DNA of 64,000 bases from Pseudomonas fluorescens (lineage in GTDB: Bacteria; Pseudomonadota; Gammaproteobacteria; Pseudomonadales; Pseudomonadaceae), in assembly GCF_902497855.1 (NCBI RefSeq), contig NZ_CABVHU010000020.1, positions 62,001 to 126,000 of the forward strand, given 5' to 3'. Position numbers and translations under genes: made by a program. Shown in pieces: positions 45,063-54,178 of the stretch (the first letter of the stretch is position 1; each line of letters opens with the position of its first letter). The notes below the pieces were generated by a model, which was not told the origin of the DNA, did no database searches, and was given only the letters and a program-made list of their open reading frames with translations.

Positions 45063-46129
45063 TGTCGCCGATCGGTCATCGGCAGCCAATGCGGGGGTGA
45101 TGGGTGCGAACGGTACAACTCACCCATTGCGTTCATGTCACGGACGAACCAGCGCTGCATCCATTGTCGATATTGCGTGTGTATTGCGCTTCGATGCCGC
45201 GGCAAAGCGTTCTCACGGATAACGGCGTGTGCGGCCATCATTCCGGACATGATGGCCTTGAGTACGCCATGGGAGGTGCCTGGATCAAGCACGAATGCGG
45301 CATCGCCCACAATGAAATAGCCATCCCCGGCCGTTCGGTGACAGCTTCGCCAGGTCACATCGGCGCCCCGGACCCCTCCCACGGCGGTCAGGTGATCGAA
45401 CATTGCCGGCGGCCCGGCTTGCCAGGCCTGGGCTTTGTCAAAGTACAGACGGGTCCAGTTGTATACATTCGGCGCCACTCTGGCAGTCCAGTACCAACCA
45501 TAAGCGTCGGCAACGATGCCGGGCGCCTCATCACATGCAGCCCGTTCTCCCGTTGCGTAACCGTATTTTGCGATCAGCAGCGGGGAAAACCGCGATTGAT
45601 CGAGTGCCAATTGCCGCATCAGCCACGAGTGTGAGCCGCTGGCATCAATGAGCTGTCGTGAAAAAAAATTGCCTGCGGTTGTTCTGGCACCGATAACCCG
45701 ATCGTTGTGCCGAACCACTTCATTGACCCGGCATGGCTGTACAACATGGACACCCCGCTCAACGGCTTTTTCAAGCAACAGGCTGTCGAACGTGGCCCGG
45801 GGAATTTGAAAGCCACGCCACGGATTGGCTGGTCCACCTCCAAACGCGGAAAACCGGCGCCCTGCGCCCCATTGCACCCAATGCCCCGTATGACGAATAA
45901 AACCCCCTTGCACCACCGCATCCGCCACATCCAGTTGCTGCAATAACGGTTCAATACCGGGGGGTAATGTCTCGCCAGGTCGCTCACGAGGAAAAACGGA
46001 TTGCTCAAGCAGCGCTACACGCAAGCCATGCTGTGCGCAAAAAATGGCCGCGGCGCAACCGGCAGGGCCGGCGCCAATCACCACGACATCGTAGTCACCC
46101 AAGGTATTGAACCGTCCAGGCAGCGTCAC
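45029..46129 (-). CDS. LodB-like FAD-dependent oxygenase for CTQ formation
   Basis: This 366-residue flavoprotein has VVVIGAGPAGCAAAIFCAQHG for FAD binding (about residues 15-35) and GDAAFVLDPGTSHGVLKAIMSG. It belongs to the halogenase-like flavin oxygenase family that includes LodB. In characterised Lod systems, LodB modifies a tryptophan in LodA to make the cysteine tryptophylquinone cofactor. Its GTG start at 46129 lies 35 bp inside the LodA-like gene, so the two are coupled. It is probably the maturation partner. Confidence 0.87.
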   Translation of the reverse strand: MTLPGRFNTLGDYDVVVIGAGPAGCAAAIFCAQHGLRVALLEQSVFPRERPGETLPPGIEPLLQQLDVADAVVQGGFIRHTGHWVQWGAGRRFSAFGGGPANPWRGFQIPRATFDSLLLEKAVERGVHVVQPCRVNEVVRHNDRVIGARTTAGNFFSRQLIDASGSHSWLMRQLALDQSRFSPLLIAKYGYATGERAACDEAPGIVADAYGWYWTARVAPNVYNWTRLYFDKAQAWQAGPPAMFDHLTAVGGVRGADVTWRSCHRTAGDGYFIVGDAAFVLDPGTSHGVLKAIMSGMMAAHAVIRENALPRHRSAIHTQYRQWMQRWFVRDMNAMGELYRSHPSPPHWLPMTDRRHQATTEAAGHR

Positions 46130-48281
46130 CCCGCTTGCTCAAGAGTGCTTCTTCGCCAACAAATGAATAGGTCATTTCAAGGATTTCGACCTGCCGTTTG
46201 GTAAAGTCCCCGGGAGGCGTCGAGAGGCTGCCCTTATCGGGTTTATAGATTTGATAGCAATGAATATCGCCCTTCAGCACGGCTCCCGCTTCCTGCTCTG
46301 CGAACTCCAGCTCGACATGAGGTCGGGTTATCTTCCGGAACGACAGGACTGACCAGTCTGCCTTCTGCTGTCGGGTACTGGCCCCTAAAGCATTGAACGC
46401 GTTATGGAGCGTCCATATGCGTCTCGCATAATCATCCGCGCTCGTTTGCGCCGTACGATGCAGGGATAACAGGCCTGCCAAGGCATTTTTGGTGTAGTCG
46501 CAATGGTCAAAAGCCGTATATTCCACGACCTGCTTGCCTTGGGCATCGGTGATGAGTCTTGGTCCGTCGACTCCGTCCCAAGAGCCGGAATCTGCCTGCC
46601 CGCCCTCTTCGTCGGTGAGTGGAATAATTGGAACCCGGGATGCGTTGGGTTCAAATGTCCGTGAGGTATCCGGGGAGACCGCTGGCCAATAGCCGCCAAT
46701 CGATGCACAAATCCTCACATCCTCGGTAAACGGGCTTCCCAACTCGTAGCCGCAAAGCGATGCTGGACGCGGTCCCCCGCCATCTGGGCCACTGATCTCC
46801 CAGCCCGGGCTGAGGGAGCCGGCTGCCCGATCGGATAACCAGGATGGACGACCATTTGTTGTGCAAGCACCCGATGCTGCGCGGTCTTCCTCGTCGACAG
46901 GGTGCGAAACGATCGCTGTTATACCCTTGTCGTCAGGCTGGAAATGGTTTCCGTTCAGATCGGGGTTGCCAGCCGCACGCAGATTCGAAAGGACCCGCAA
47001 GGACTGGCCAAAGAAAGGTTGAGGGAACTGTTGTTGGTCGCTCCACTCGAGTAGTTCACGCTGTGAGGACTCAGGATAAAAGTCGGGCGCGGCAATTATC
47101 GAGTAAGCCACGGCATTGGCTGGTATCACCGCGTCAAGCGTCGGGCAACTCGCCCGCACCCAACCTTCCGCCGTAAAGTCGATAAAGTGTAGAGCCTTGT
47201 AGCCACCGGCCTTGACGATATTGACGACATCGGGATTCAGGTTTAAATCGTCAATCGATCCGTCCTCAAGCAGTTTGTACCGTCTATTGATGATGTAACC
47301 GCGATAGTTGGGTTCGGCCGGGATTGTAAAAAAGACATCCTGATGGTCATAAGTTGCTTTTTCAACCAGGCAGCGTTGTGCCACGGGCAAGAGCAGGCCC
47401 TGGCCAGACCCGGGTCCATCAGCCCAGTGTGCCAACCCTTCAGTGAGCACAAACGGCGGACCGGAAAGAACCGGTTCCTGCCAATCCGGTTCGGGAAACT
47501 TAAGATGGAATCTGCGTAATTTGTCGTTGATGTGATAACACTCGAGGTTCACATTCAGCTCCATGCCTGCGATGCATTCCGTCCCCTCGAACAACCTGTG
47601 TAACGGCACCCAGAAATCGCGTTCCTCATCGCCGGGTTGAAAAGACTGCGGTCCGAAACGGGCTGCATCCCCTTTGCGTTGTACTGCGATATAAACACTG
47701 AACCGAGCAGGCATCACCCGTATTGCCTTGGGGTCGTCTTCAACCCAAGGCAAGAAGCCGCGGCGCCGGGAGTCATACCATGCCGGGGCCGTCCCTACTC
47801 GAGCGATACCGGTGCGGGAAAAACACAGATCGGCATGTTTTCCGTGAGCCGTACCGGGTCCCGGACGATACTCGATGGCAAACACGACTATCGCTAAAAC
47901 CGCCCCGTCGCCCGCTTGCTCAAACAACGCCTCAAGGTCAGGCGGACATACGCCATACACATAATTTAAAACCGTCTCTAGTTCAGCGGCGGTGGGATAG
48001 ATCGTTAATGCGTTGCCTTTTGAATCCGTAGTGACATTGGGTGATGCAAAAGCGTGGTACAGCAGGCTGCGAGAGGGGTTTCCCGCTTCAATGGCACAGT
48101 TCCCCTTCAGGGAAAAATCCTCAAATCCGTTTACAGTACGATCGACAGGTAATTGTTTTTTTAATTCGGCCTCCAACGGGCATGCCTTGATGTCCAGCCC
48201 ATGCTGCAACAAAAGATCATGCCAACCAGCGTCCATTGCCAGACGGTCGCAAATCATCTTCACTTCATCGATCAAGGCCAT
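46095..48281 (-). CDS. LodA-like CTQ quinoprotein, amino acid oxidase
   Basis: This 728-residue protein matches the LodA/GoxA family in length. Known members oxidise lysine or glycine with cysteine tryptophylquinone (CTQ), releasing ammonia and H2O2. The CTQ cysteine is Cys525 in EDVRICASIGGYWPAVSPDTSRTF, with an aspartate four residues before it as in LodA; the tryptophan is probably Trp568 in GSWDGVDGP. I chose ATG 48281; TTG 48344 lacks a ribosome site. No signal peptide is seen. The substrate is unknown. Such enzymes can act as antimicrobial H2O2 producers. Confidence 0.88.
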   Translation of the reverse strand: MALIDEVKMICDRLAMDAGWHDLLLQHGLDIKACPLEAELKKQLPVDRTVNGFEDFSLKGNCAIEAGNPSRSLLYHAFASPNVTTDSKGNALTIYPTAAELETVLNYVYGVCPPDLEALFEQAGDGAVLAIVVFAIEYRPGPGTAHGKHADLCFSRTGIARVGTAPAWYDSRRRGFLPWVEDDPKAIRVMPARFSVYIAVQRKGDAARFGPQSFQPGDEERDFWVPLHRLFEGTECIAGMELNVNLECYHINDKLRRFHLKFPEPDWQEPVLSGPPFVLTEGLAHWADGPGSGQGLLLPVAQRCLVEKATYDHQDVFFTIPAEPNYRGYIINRRYKLLEDGSIDDLNLNPDVVNIVKAGGYKALHFIDFTAEGWVRASCPTLDAVIPANAVAYSIIAAPDFYPESSQRELLEWSDQQQFPQPFFGQSLRVLSNLRAAGNPDLNGNHFQPDDKGITAIVSHPVDEEDRAASGACTTNGRPSWLSDRAAGSLSPGWEISGPDGGGPRPASLCGYELGSPFTEDVRICASIGGYWPAVSPDTSRTFEPNASRVPIIPLTDEEGGQADSGSWDGVDGPRLITDAQGKQVVEYTAFDHCDYTKNALAGLLSLHRTAQTSADDYARRIWTLHNAFNALGASTRQQKADWSVLSFRKITRPHVELEFAEQEAGAVLKGDIHCYQIYKPDKGSLSTPPGDFTKRQVEILEMTYSFVGEEALLSKRGDAAWTVQYLG

Positions 48282-48448
48282 GTTAATCCCAACAATTGAG
48301 TGCGTTTCATTCAGCCGTTCTGAATGGCTTTGTGCAGACGACAAGTCACTTGGTGGGTAAGCGTAGTATCGAAAGGATCAGACGCAAGACGAAAGGATTA
48401 CCGTTGATTGCGGAAATCGACAGGCTGCAATAACAAAGTGAAGAAAGA

Positions 48449-48476
48449 GAAAAAAAGCGCGCCATTGCCTTGGTGC
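48449..48476 (-). terminator. Possible terminator of the LysR gene
   Basis: On the minus strand an imperfect stem (GCACCAAGGCAATGGCGC) is followed by TTTTTTTCTCTTTC, about 55 bp after the LysR stop. Confidence 0.4.
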
Positions 48477-48530
48477 GAATGATTTATGCACTTACATTTA
48501 AAAAGCCTGGAGGCAGCACTTACGCGTTAA

Positions 48531-49499
48531 TCACCCCGCCGTCGCCTTCAGATCCACCCCCAAGGCCCGTGCAAACGCCTTGACCAGCGGGCTGCGCACG
48601 GTGTTGTGACGCAGGATCAGGTTGAACGGGGTATCGATGTGGATCAGGTCCGGAAGTACGGCTCGAAGTTGCCCCCGGGCCACCAGCGAAGCGGCGTAAT
48701 GCTGGGGTAGAAAACCCACGAAACGCCCGGTCTTGATCAACAGTGCCACGGCTTCGACCTGGGTCGCGGAGGCCGAGAAGCTGTCGTAGTGGGCAAAATT
48801 CAGTTTGTCGCGATGTATGGCATAACGGTGGTTGATGCAGGCGTAGTCCTTGAGCACATTGCTGCCCATTTCCGCCTCCGGCAAGTTGAACAATGGGTGC
48901 CCGACCGCGCAGTAAACCTGCGAACGCTCCTCATACAGCGCGTAGTAATCAAACTCTTCCCTTCGTTGATAAACCGGGACTATCCCTGCCAGCAATCGCC
49001 CCTCTACCACGCCCCTTTCCACTTCGTCCAGTTGCGAGGTTTGAAGTTGGAATCTTACTTTAGGCGATTCTTCATTGATGCGTCTCAGCGCAGCAATTAA
49101 AGGTGAGTGATCATCGGATATCGTATTGTCTATCACCCCCACGCCAAGGTCGCCGACAAGTTCATTCTGTGCTGAACTAAGACGATCACGAAAGTTATCG
49201 ACCGAGGCAAACAGATCAATTGATGCCTGATACACCAAGCTGCCTTCTTCGGTCAGGTGAAAGCCTTCCCGGCCGCGCGTGCACAGGCGCATGCCAATGC
49301 GAATTTCAAGGTCGGAGATCTGTTTGCTGATGGCTGCCAGCCCCACGTTCAGCTCGTTCTGAGCCGCACTGAACCCGCCCGCCTCGACCACGGCCTTGAA
49401 CACTTTGAGCAATTTGAAGTCCAGGCCACTGAGGGTCAACGGTGCCCGATGCGACGTTTTCGGCGGCGGGTTTCCGGAATTGGAAAGTGGGGTTTCCAT
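48531..49499 (-). CDS. LysR-family regulator
   Basis: This 322-residue LysR regulator has an extended N-terminus and the HTH LTLSGLDFKLLKVFKAVVEAGGFSAAQNELNVGLAAISKQISDLEIRIG. It is divergent from the argininosuccinate-lyase-family gene at 49851, so it probably controls the catabolic cluster from 49851 on. The lodA-like gene lies downstream on the same strand, but a terminator-like sequence is present between them. Confidence 0.91.
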   Translation of the reverse strand: METPLSNSGNPPPKTSHRAPLTLSGLDFKLLKVFKAVVEAGGFSAAQNELNVGLAAISKQISDLEIRIGMRLCTRGREGFHLTEEGSLVYQASIDLFASVDNFRDRLSSAQNELVGDLGVGVIDNTISDDHSPLIAALRRINEESPKVRFQLQTSQLDEVERGVVEGRLLAGIVPVYQRREEFDYYALYEERSQVYCAVGHPLFNLPEAEMGSNVLKDYACINHRYAIHRDKLNFAHYDSFSASATQVEAVALLIKTGRFVGFLPQHYAASLVARGQLRAVLPDLIHIDTPFNLILRHNTVRSPLVKAFARALGVDLKATAG

Positions 49500-49850
49500 A
49501 ATGCTTATTTACCTCTGGCGCCCTGATCAACACTCTGTGCACAACAACAAAAACATGGCTGGCCAATAATAATGAACACAGAAAACCAGGCTTGGCAACC
49601 GCTAATCAATTGCGCCCATCAGTGCCAACTCACTGATTTCGAACTGTTAAAAGCTGACATTTCGATCAACTTACGCCACTGCGCAACTGCCCTCTTGAAC
49701 ACTGCCTGGACCGAGTCACGCCCGAATCATTTCCGGTGAGCTTTCGCAAACCCATCCCATGTAGGCGCTGGCTCGTGTAGGAGCTGGCTTGCCAGCGAAG
49801 CTCCTGGCCAAAACACCATTTACCCGCGAGCAACGACGAGGAAAACAACA
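49500..49850. promoter_or_regulatory. Divergent promoter region between LysR and argH-like genes
   Basis: The 351-bp gap has no gene. It contains a half REP sequence (TGTAGGAGCTGGCTTGCCAGCGAAG at 49776-49800) near the argH-like gene, and TTGGCA at 49592 with TGCCAA at 49623, arms too far apart to call a LysR box confidently. GAGGAAAAC lies just upstream of the ATG at 49851. Confidence 0.4.
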
Positions 49851-51278
49851 ATGTCCCAACCCACCGACCGTCTCTGGGGTGCCCGCTTCAAAACCGGCCC
49901 GTCCGAAGCCCTGGCGGCCCTGTCCCGTTGCCCTGAGCGCTATTTCCGGCTTACCCCGTACGACCTCGCCGGTTCCAGGGCACATGCCCGTGAGCTGCAA
50001 CGCGCCGGGCTGTTGAGCGAGCAGGAAACCCGGACCATGGTCGATGCGCTGGAACGCATTGGCGCTGACTTCCGCGCCGGCAGCATCGCCCCGACCCTGG
50101 ACGACGAAGACGTCCACACCTTCATCGAACGCCTGTTGACCGAGCGCCTCGGCGCCCTGGGTGGCAAACTGCGCGCCGGCCGCTCGCGCAACGACCAGAC
50201 CGCCAACGACCTGCGCCTGTTCCTGCGTGATCATGTGCGCACCCTGGCCGTTGAAGTCCTGGCCTTGCAGCAAGCCCTGGTGGAACAGGCCGAGCAACAC
50301 GTCGACAGCATCTGCCCGGGGTTCACTCACCTGCAGCAGGCCCAGCCGATCGTCTTCGCGCACCACTTGCTGGCTCACGCCCAATCCATGCTGCGCGATG
50401 TGCAGCGCCTGGTGGACTGGGACGTGCGCACTTCGCTATCGCCACTCGGCGCGGCGGCCATGGCCGGCTCCGCCATTGCCCGCCTGCCCCAGCAGTCGGC
50501 CAGGGAAATGGGCTACAGCGGTGTCTGCGAAAATTCCATCGACGCCGTGGCCAGCCGCGATCACGTTGCCGAATTCCTGTTTATCGCCAGCATGCTCGGG
50601 ATCAACATTTCCCGCCTCGCCGAAGAGTTCTGCCTGTGGTCGTCCCGGCAGTTTCGCTGGGTTGCGCTGGACGATGCCTACGCCACCGGCAGCTCGATCA
50701 TGCCGCAGAAGAAGAACCCGGACATTGCTGAACTGGCCCGGGGCAAGGCTGGCCGCCTGATCGGTAACCTGACCGGCCTGCTGTCGACCCTCAAATCCCT
50801 GCCGCTGTCGTACAACCGCGACTTGAGCGAAGACAAGCACGGCGTGCTCGACAGCGTCGACACCTTGCTGCTGGTGCTGCCGGCCATGGCTGGAATGGTC
50901 GCGACCATGACGGTCAATGTCGAAGAGTTGCGGCGTCAGGCGCCGTTGGGCTTCACCCTCGCCACCGAAGTCGCCGACTGGCTGGCCATGCGCGGTGTGC
51001 CGTTCAAGGAGGCCCACGAAATTACCGGTGCGCTGGTCCAGGCCTGCGAGAAACATGACATCGAACTGTGGGAAGCCTCGCCGGCGCTGCTGGCGGAGAT
51101 CGATCCGCGGCTGACGCCTGAGGTGCGTGACAGCCTGACCCTTGAAGCCGCCATCGCTGCACGCAGTGGCTGGGGAGGCACCGCGCCGCAACAGGTGCGC
51201 GAGCAGATCGGCCGCTTGAAGACCGCCCTCGCCGCGCAGCAAGAATGGACCGGGAACTATCAGGGTTTCCGGCTCTGA
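49851..51278 (+). CDS. argH: Argininosuccinate lyase family protein (second argH-type)
   Basis: This 475-residue fumarase/aspartase superfamily enzyme eliminates fumarate from a succinylated nitrogen compound. The superfamily signature GSSIMPQKKNPDIAEL is present (around residue 280), as are KLRAGRSRNDQ and HTHLQQAQP-type segments (GFTHLQQAQPIVFAHHLL). It is not with other arginine genes but with an amino acid ABC transporter and deacetylase-family hydrolases, so a catabolic role is likely. Substrate could be argininosuccinate or another N-succinyl-type compound; the sequence does not decide. Confidence 0.88.
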   Translation: MSQPTDRLWGARFKTGPSEALAALSRCPERYFRLTPYDLAGSRAHARELQRAGLLSEQETRTMVDALERIGADFRAGSIAPTLDDEDVHTFIERLLTERLGALGGKLRAGRSRNDQTANDLRLFLRDHVRTLAVEVLALQQALVEQAEQHVDSICPGFTHLQQAQPIVFAHHLLAHAQSMLRDVQRLVDWDVRTSLSPLGAAAMAGSAIARLPQQSAREMGYSGVCENSIDAVASRDHVAEFLFIASMLGINISRLAEEFCLWSSRQFRWVALDDAYATGSSIMPQKKNPDIAELARGKAGRLIGNLTGLLSTLKSLPLSYNRDLSEDKHGVLDSVDTLLLVLPAMAGMVATMTVNVEELRRQAPLGFTLATEVADWLAMRGVPFKEAHEITGALVQACEKHDIELWEASPALLAEIDPRLTPEVRDSLTLEAAIAARSGWGGTAPQQVREQIGRLKTALAAQQEWTGNYQGFRL

Positions 51279-51296
51279 TAAACGACGCAAGACCCT

Positions 51297-51386
51297 TGTA
51301 GGAGCTGGCTTGCCAGCGAAGGCGGCGGCACAGTCGAAATCCATGTTGACTGACACACCGCTTTCGCTGGCAAGCCAGCTCCTACA
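51297..51386. repeat. 90-bp composite REP element
   Basis: TGTAGGAGCTGGCTTGCCAGCGAA at one end and its exact inverse at the other, with partly conserved interior including TGACACACCGC. Same length (90 bp) as the elements at 54031 and 62637. Confidence 0.9.
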
Positions 51387-51431
51387 GGGGATCGCTAATG
51401 GCCTGAATTACCCAGTGTACGGAGAAGCAAC

Positions 51432-52310
51432 ATGAGCCAGACTCAGGCAGAACGACTCCAGGCGGAGCGCAAACTGGCGGAAAACCAGTTCGATATCACC
51501 CAGTATCACCATGTGCCACGGCGCTATTACGGGCGGATCTTTTTCGCCACCGTGATCGTCATCGCCATTCTCGGCCTGATCCGGGCCTTCGCCGAAGGCA
51601 AGATCGAATGGTCGTACATCGGCCAGTTCCTCACCTCCCAGGCGATCATGTGGGGGTTGCTCAACACCATCGTCATGGCGGTGCTGGCGATGGCCCTGGG
51701 CATCGTCTTCGGGGTGATCACGGCGATCATGCGCATGTCGGCCAATCCGATCCTGCGCTACGTGGCCGTGACCTACACCTGGCTGTTTCGCGGTACGCCA
51801 CTGATCCTGCAACTGCTGTTGTGGTTCAACCTGGCGCTGATCTTCCCCACCATCGGCATCCCCGGCCTGTTCGAAATGGACACCGTCAGCCTGATGACGC
51901 CCTTCGTCGCGGCCCTGCTCGGCTTGAGCATCAACCAGGGCGCCTACACCGCCGAAGTGGTGCGCGCCGGCCTGTTGTCGGTGGACACCGGCCAATACGA
52001 AGCCGCCAAGTCGATCGGCATGCCGCGCCTGCAAGCGCTGCGCCGGATCATCCTGCCCCAGGCCATGCGGGTGATCATTCCGCCGGTCGGCAACGAGTTC
52101 ATCGGCATGGTCAAAATGACGTCCCTGGCGAGCGTCATCCAGTATTCGGAACTGCTCTACAACGCCCAGAACATCTACTACGCCAACGCCCGGGTGATGG
52201 AGCTGCTGATCGTCGCCGGTATCTGGTACCTGGCCACCGTCACCGTACTGTCCTTCGGTCAAAGCCGCCTGGAGCGTCGTTTCGCTCGCGGCGCCGGCAA
52301 GCGTTCTTGA
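51432..52310 (+). CDS. Polar amino acid ABC transporter permease (HisMQ type)
   Basis: This 292-residue membrane protein has an N-terminal cytoplasmic extension, about five to six helices, and the EAA loop GQYEAAKSIGMPRLQALRRIILPQAMRVIIPPVGNEF. It belongs to the HisM/GltK group. AACATG with GGAGAAGCA precedes. Only one permease gene is present, so it may work as a homodimer. The ATPase and binding-protein genes follow. Confidence 0.94.
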   Translation: MSQTQAERLQAERKLAENQFDITQYHHVPRRYYGRIFFATVIVIAILGLIRAFAEGKIEWSYIGQFLTSQAIMWGLLNTIVMAVLAMALGIVFGVITAIMRMSANPILRYVAVTYTWLFRGTPLILQLLLWFNLALIFPTIGIPGLFEMDTVSLMTPFVAALLGLSINQGAYTAEVVRAGLLSVDTGQYEAAKSIGMPRLQALRRIILPQAMRVIIPPVGNEFIGMVKMTSLASVIQYSELLYNAQNIYYANARVMELLIVAGIWYLATVTVLSFGQSRLERRFARGAGKRS

Positions 52311-52320
52311 GGAGTCCGAC

Positions 52321-53085
52321 ATGAGAAGCATCGTCAAGGCCGTGAGCCTGAACAAGTACTACGACCATTTCCACGCGCTCAAGGACGTCAACATCGAAGT
52401 CGAGCAAGGCGAAGTGCTGTGCATCATCGGCCCGTCCGGCTCCGGCAAAAGCACCTTGCTGCGCTGCATCAATCAGCTGGAAAAAATCGACAAGGGCGGC
52501 CTCTGGGTCGACGGTGAACTGGTGGGTTACCGCATCGCCGGCAATAAACTGTATGAGCTCAACGAGTCGCAGATCGCCCGGCAACGGCTGTCCACCGGCA
52601 TGGTGTTCCAGCGCTTCAACCTGTTCCCGCACATGACTGTGTTGCAAAACATCATCGAAGGGCCGTGCCAGGTGCTCAAGCGTTCGCCCAAGGAGGCGCA
52701 CGAAGAAGCCGTGGAACTGCTCGCCCGCGTCGGCCTGGCCGACAAGCGCAACAGCTACCCGATCGAATTGTCGGGTGGCCAGCAACAACGGGTGGCCATT
52801 GCCCGCGCGTTGGCCATGCGCCCCAAGCTGATGTTGTTCGATGAACCCACTTCGGCACTCGACCCGGAACTGGTCGGTGAGGTGCTGTCGGTGATGCGCG
52901 ACCTGGCGCAGACCGGCATGACCATGATCGTCGTCACCCATGAGCTGGGCTTCGCACGCGAGGTGTCCAACCGCATGGTGTTCATGGACGGCGGGCAGAT
53001 CGTGGAGGCTGGAAGCCCCGAAGAAATACTGATAAGTCCGCAAAACCCGCGCACCCAAAGCTTTATTTCTGCCGTTCGAACCTAA
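52321..53085 (+). CDS. Polar amino acid ABC transporter ATPase (GlnQ/HisP type)
   Basis: This 254-residue ATPase has GPSGSGKST (Walker A), LSGGQQQRVAIARALAM (signature), LMLFDEPTSALDPEL (Walker B) and VVTHELGFAREV (switch). It powers the permease encoded 10 bp upstream. Tightly packed and clearly in one operon. Confidence 0.95.
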   Translation: MRSIVKAVSLNKYYDHFHALKDVNIEVEQGEVLCIIGPSGSGKSTLLRCINQLEKIDKGGLWVDGELVGYRIAGNKLYELNESQIARQRLSTGMVFQRFNLFPHMTVLQNIIEGPCQVLKRSPKEAHEEAVELLARVGLADKRNSYPIELSGGQQQRVAIARALAMRPKLMLFDEPTSALDPELVGEVLSVMRDLAQTGMTMIVVTHELGFAREVSNRMVFMDGGQIVEAGSPEEILISPQNPRTQSFISAVRT

Positions 53086-53138
53086 GTGCAGTGCTTGGAA
53101 ATCAAGAGCCGCCTCACAATACTCATAAGAGAACGACC

Positions 53139-53963
53139 ATGAAGAACTTCGTTATTCCAGCAGTACTCGCAGGCGTTATGGCTTCCGGCTTTACCTGGGC
53201 CGCCGAACTACCGGCCAGCATCAAAGAAAAAGGCGAGGTCGTGGTAGCGATCATGCCGAACTACCCGCCGATGGACTTCAAGGACCCGGCCACCAACACC
53301 CTCACCGGGCTCGACTATGACCTGGGCAATGCCCTGGCCGAACGCCTGGGCGTGAAGATCAAGTGGCAGGAAACCGGCTTCGAGCAAATGATCAACGCCC
53401 TGACCACCGACCGGGTGGACATGGTGATGTCGGGCATGACCGACACGGCCGAACGCCAGGCCAGTGTGACCTTCGTCGACTACTTCACCAGCGGGCCGCA
53501 GTTCTACACCTTGCAGAAAAACAAAGACACCAACGAGATCATCGACCTGTGCGGCAAAAAGGTCGGCACCAGCCGCCGCACCACCTTCCCGGCGGAAATC
53601 GCCGAATGGAGCAAGGCCAATTGTGAAGCCGCCGGCAAGCCCGCGATCAATGTAATCGGCACCGAAGGCTCGGCCGACGCCCGTGCGCAGTTGCGCCAGA
53701 GCCGCATCGATGCGGCGATGCAGGGCAGCGAGACCTTGTCGTACCTGAAGACTCAGGAAAAGGACATGTACAAGACCGTGGGCCTGCCGATCTCCGAACA
53801 GTTCACCGGGCTGGGCGTGAGCAAGAAAAAGCCTGAGCTCAGTGAAGCGGTGAAGGTTGCGTTGCAGAGCATGATCGATGATGGCACCTACCAGGCGATC
53901 CTGAAAAAATGGGACCTGGAATTGGGCGCGATCAAGACCGTGACGATCAACGCCGGGAAATAA
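53139..53963 (+). CDS. Polar amino acid ABC transporter substrate-binding protein
   Basis: This 274-residue periplasmic protein has signal peptide MKNFVIPAVLAGVMASGFTWA and the family-3 solute-binding domain (VVVAIMPNYPPMDFKDPATNTLTGLDYDLGNALAERLG). Two cysteines (DLCGKK and ANCEAAG) may form a disulfide. AAGAGAACGACC precedes the ATG at 53139. It probably binds the nitrogenous substrate of this cluster. Confidence 0.93.
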   Translation: MKNFVIPAVLAGVMASGFTWAAELPASIKEKGEVVVAIMPNYPPMDFKDPATNTLTGLDYDLGNALAERLGVKIKWQETGFEQMINALTTDRVDMVMSGMTDTAERQASVTFVDYFTSGPQFYTLQKNKDTNEIIDLCGKKVGTSRRTTFPAEIAEWSKANCEAAGKPAINVIGTEGSADARAQLRQSRIDAAMQGSETLSYLKTQEKDMYKTVGLPISEQFTGLGVSKKKPELSEAVKVALQSMIDDGTYQAILKKWDLELGAIKTVTINAGK

Positions 53964-54030
53964 TCAAGCAGGCGACCCGCGCCCACAGGACCGGATGTCG
54001 ATTCAGGTTCCGAGGCCACCCGAATAACCC

Positions 54031-54120
54031 TGTAGGAGCTGGCTTGCCAGCGAAAGCGGTGTGTCATTCAACATCGATGTTGCCTGTCACACCGCCTTCG
54101 CTGGCAAGCCAGCTCCTACA
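54031..54120. repeat. 90-bp composite REP element
   Basis: It has the same end arms as the element at 51297. The interior GTGTGTCATTCAACATCGATG and TTGCCTGTCACAC gives a long imperfect hairpin. Confidence 0.9.
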
Positions 54121-54178
54121 AGGGTTCCCGGTTGACCTGAGGGATTGTGTTTTACCTATAACAGTTGGAGAGCCGCTA

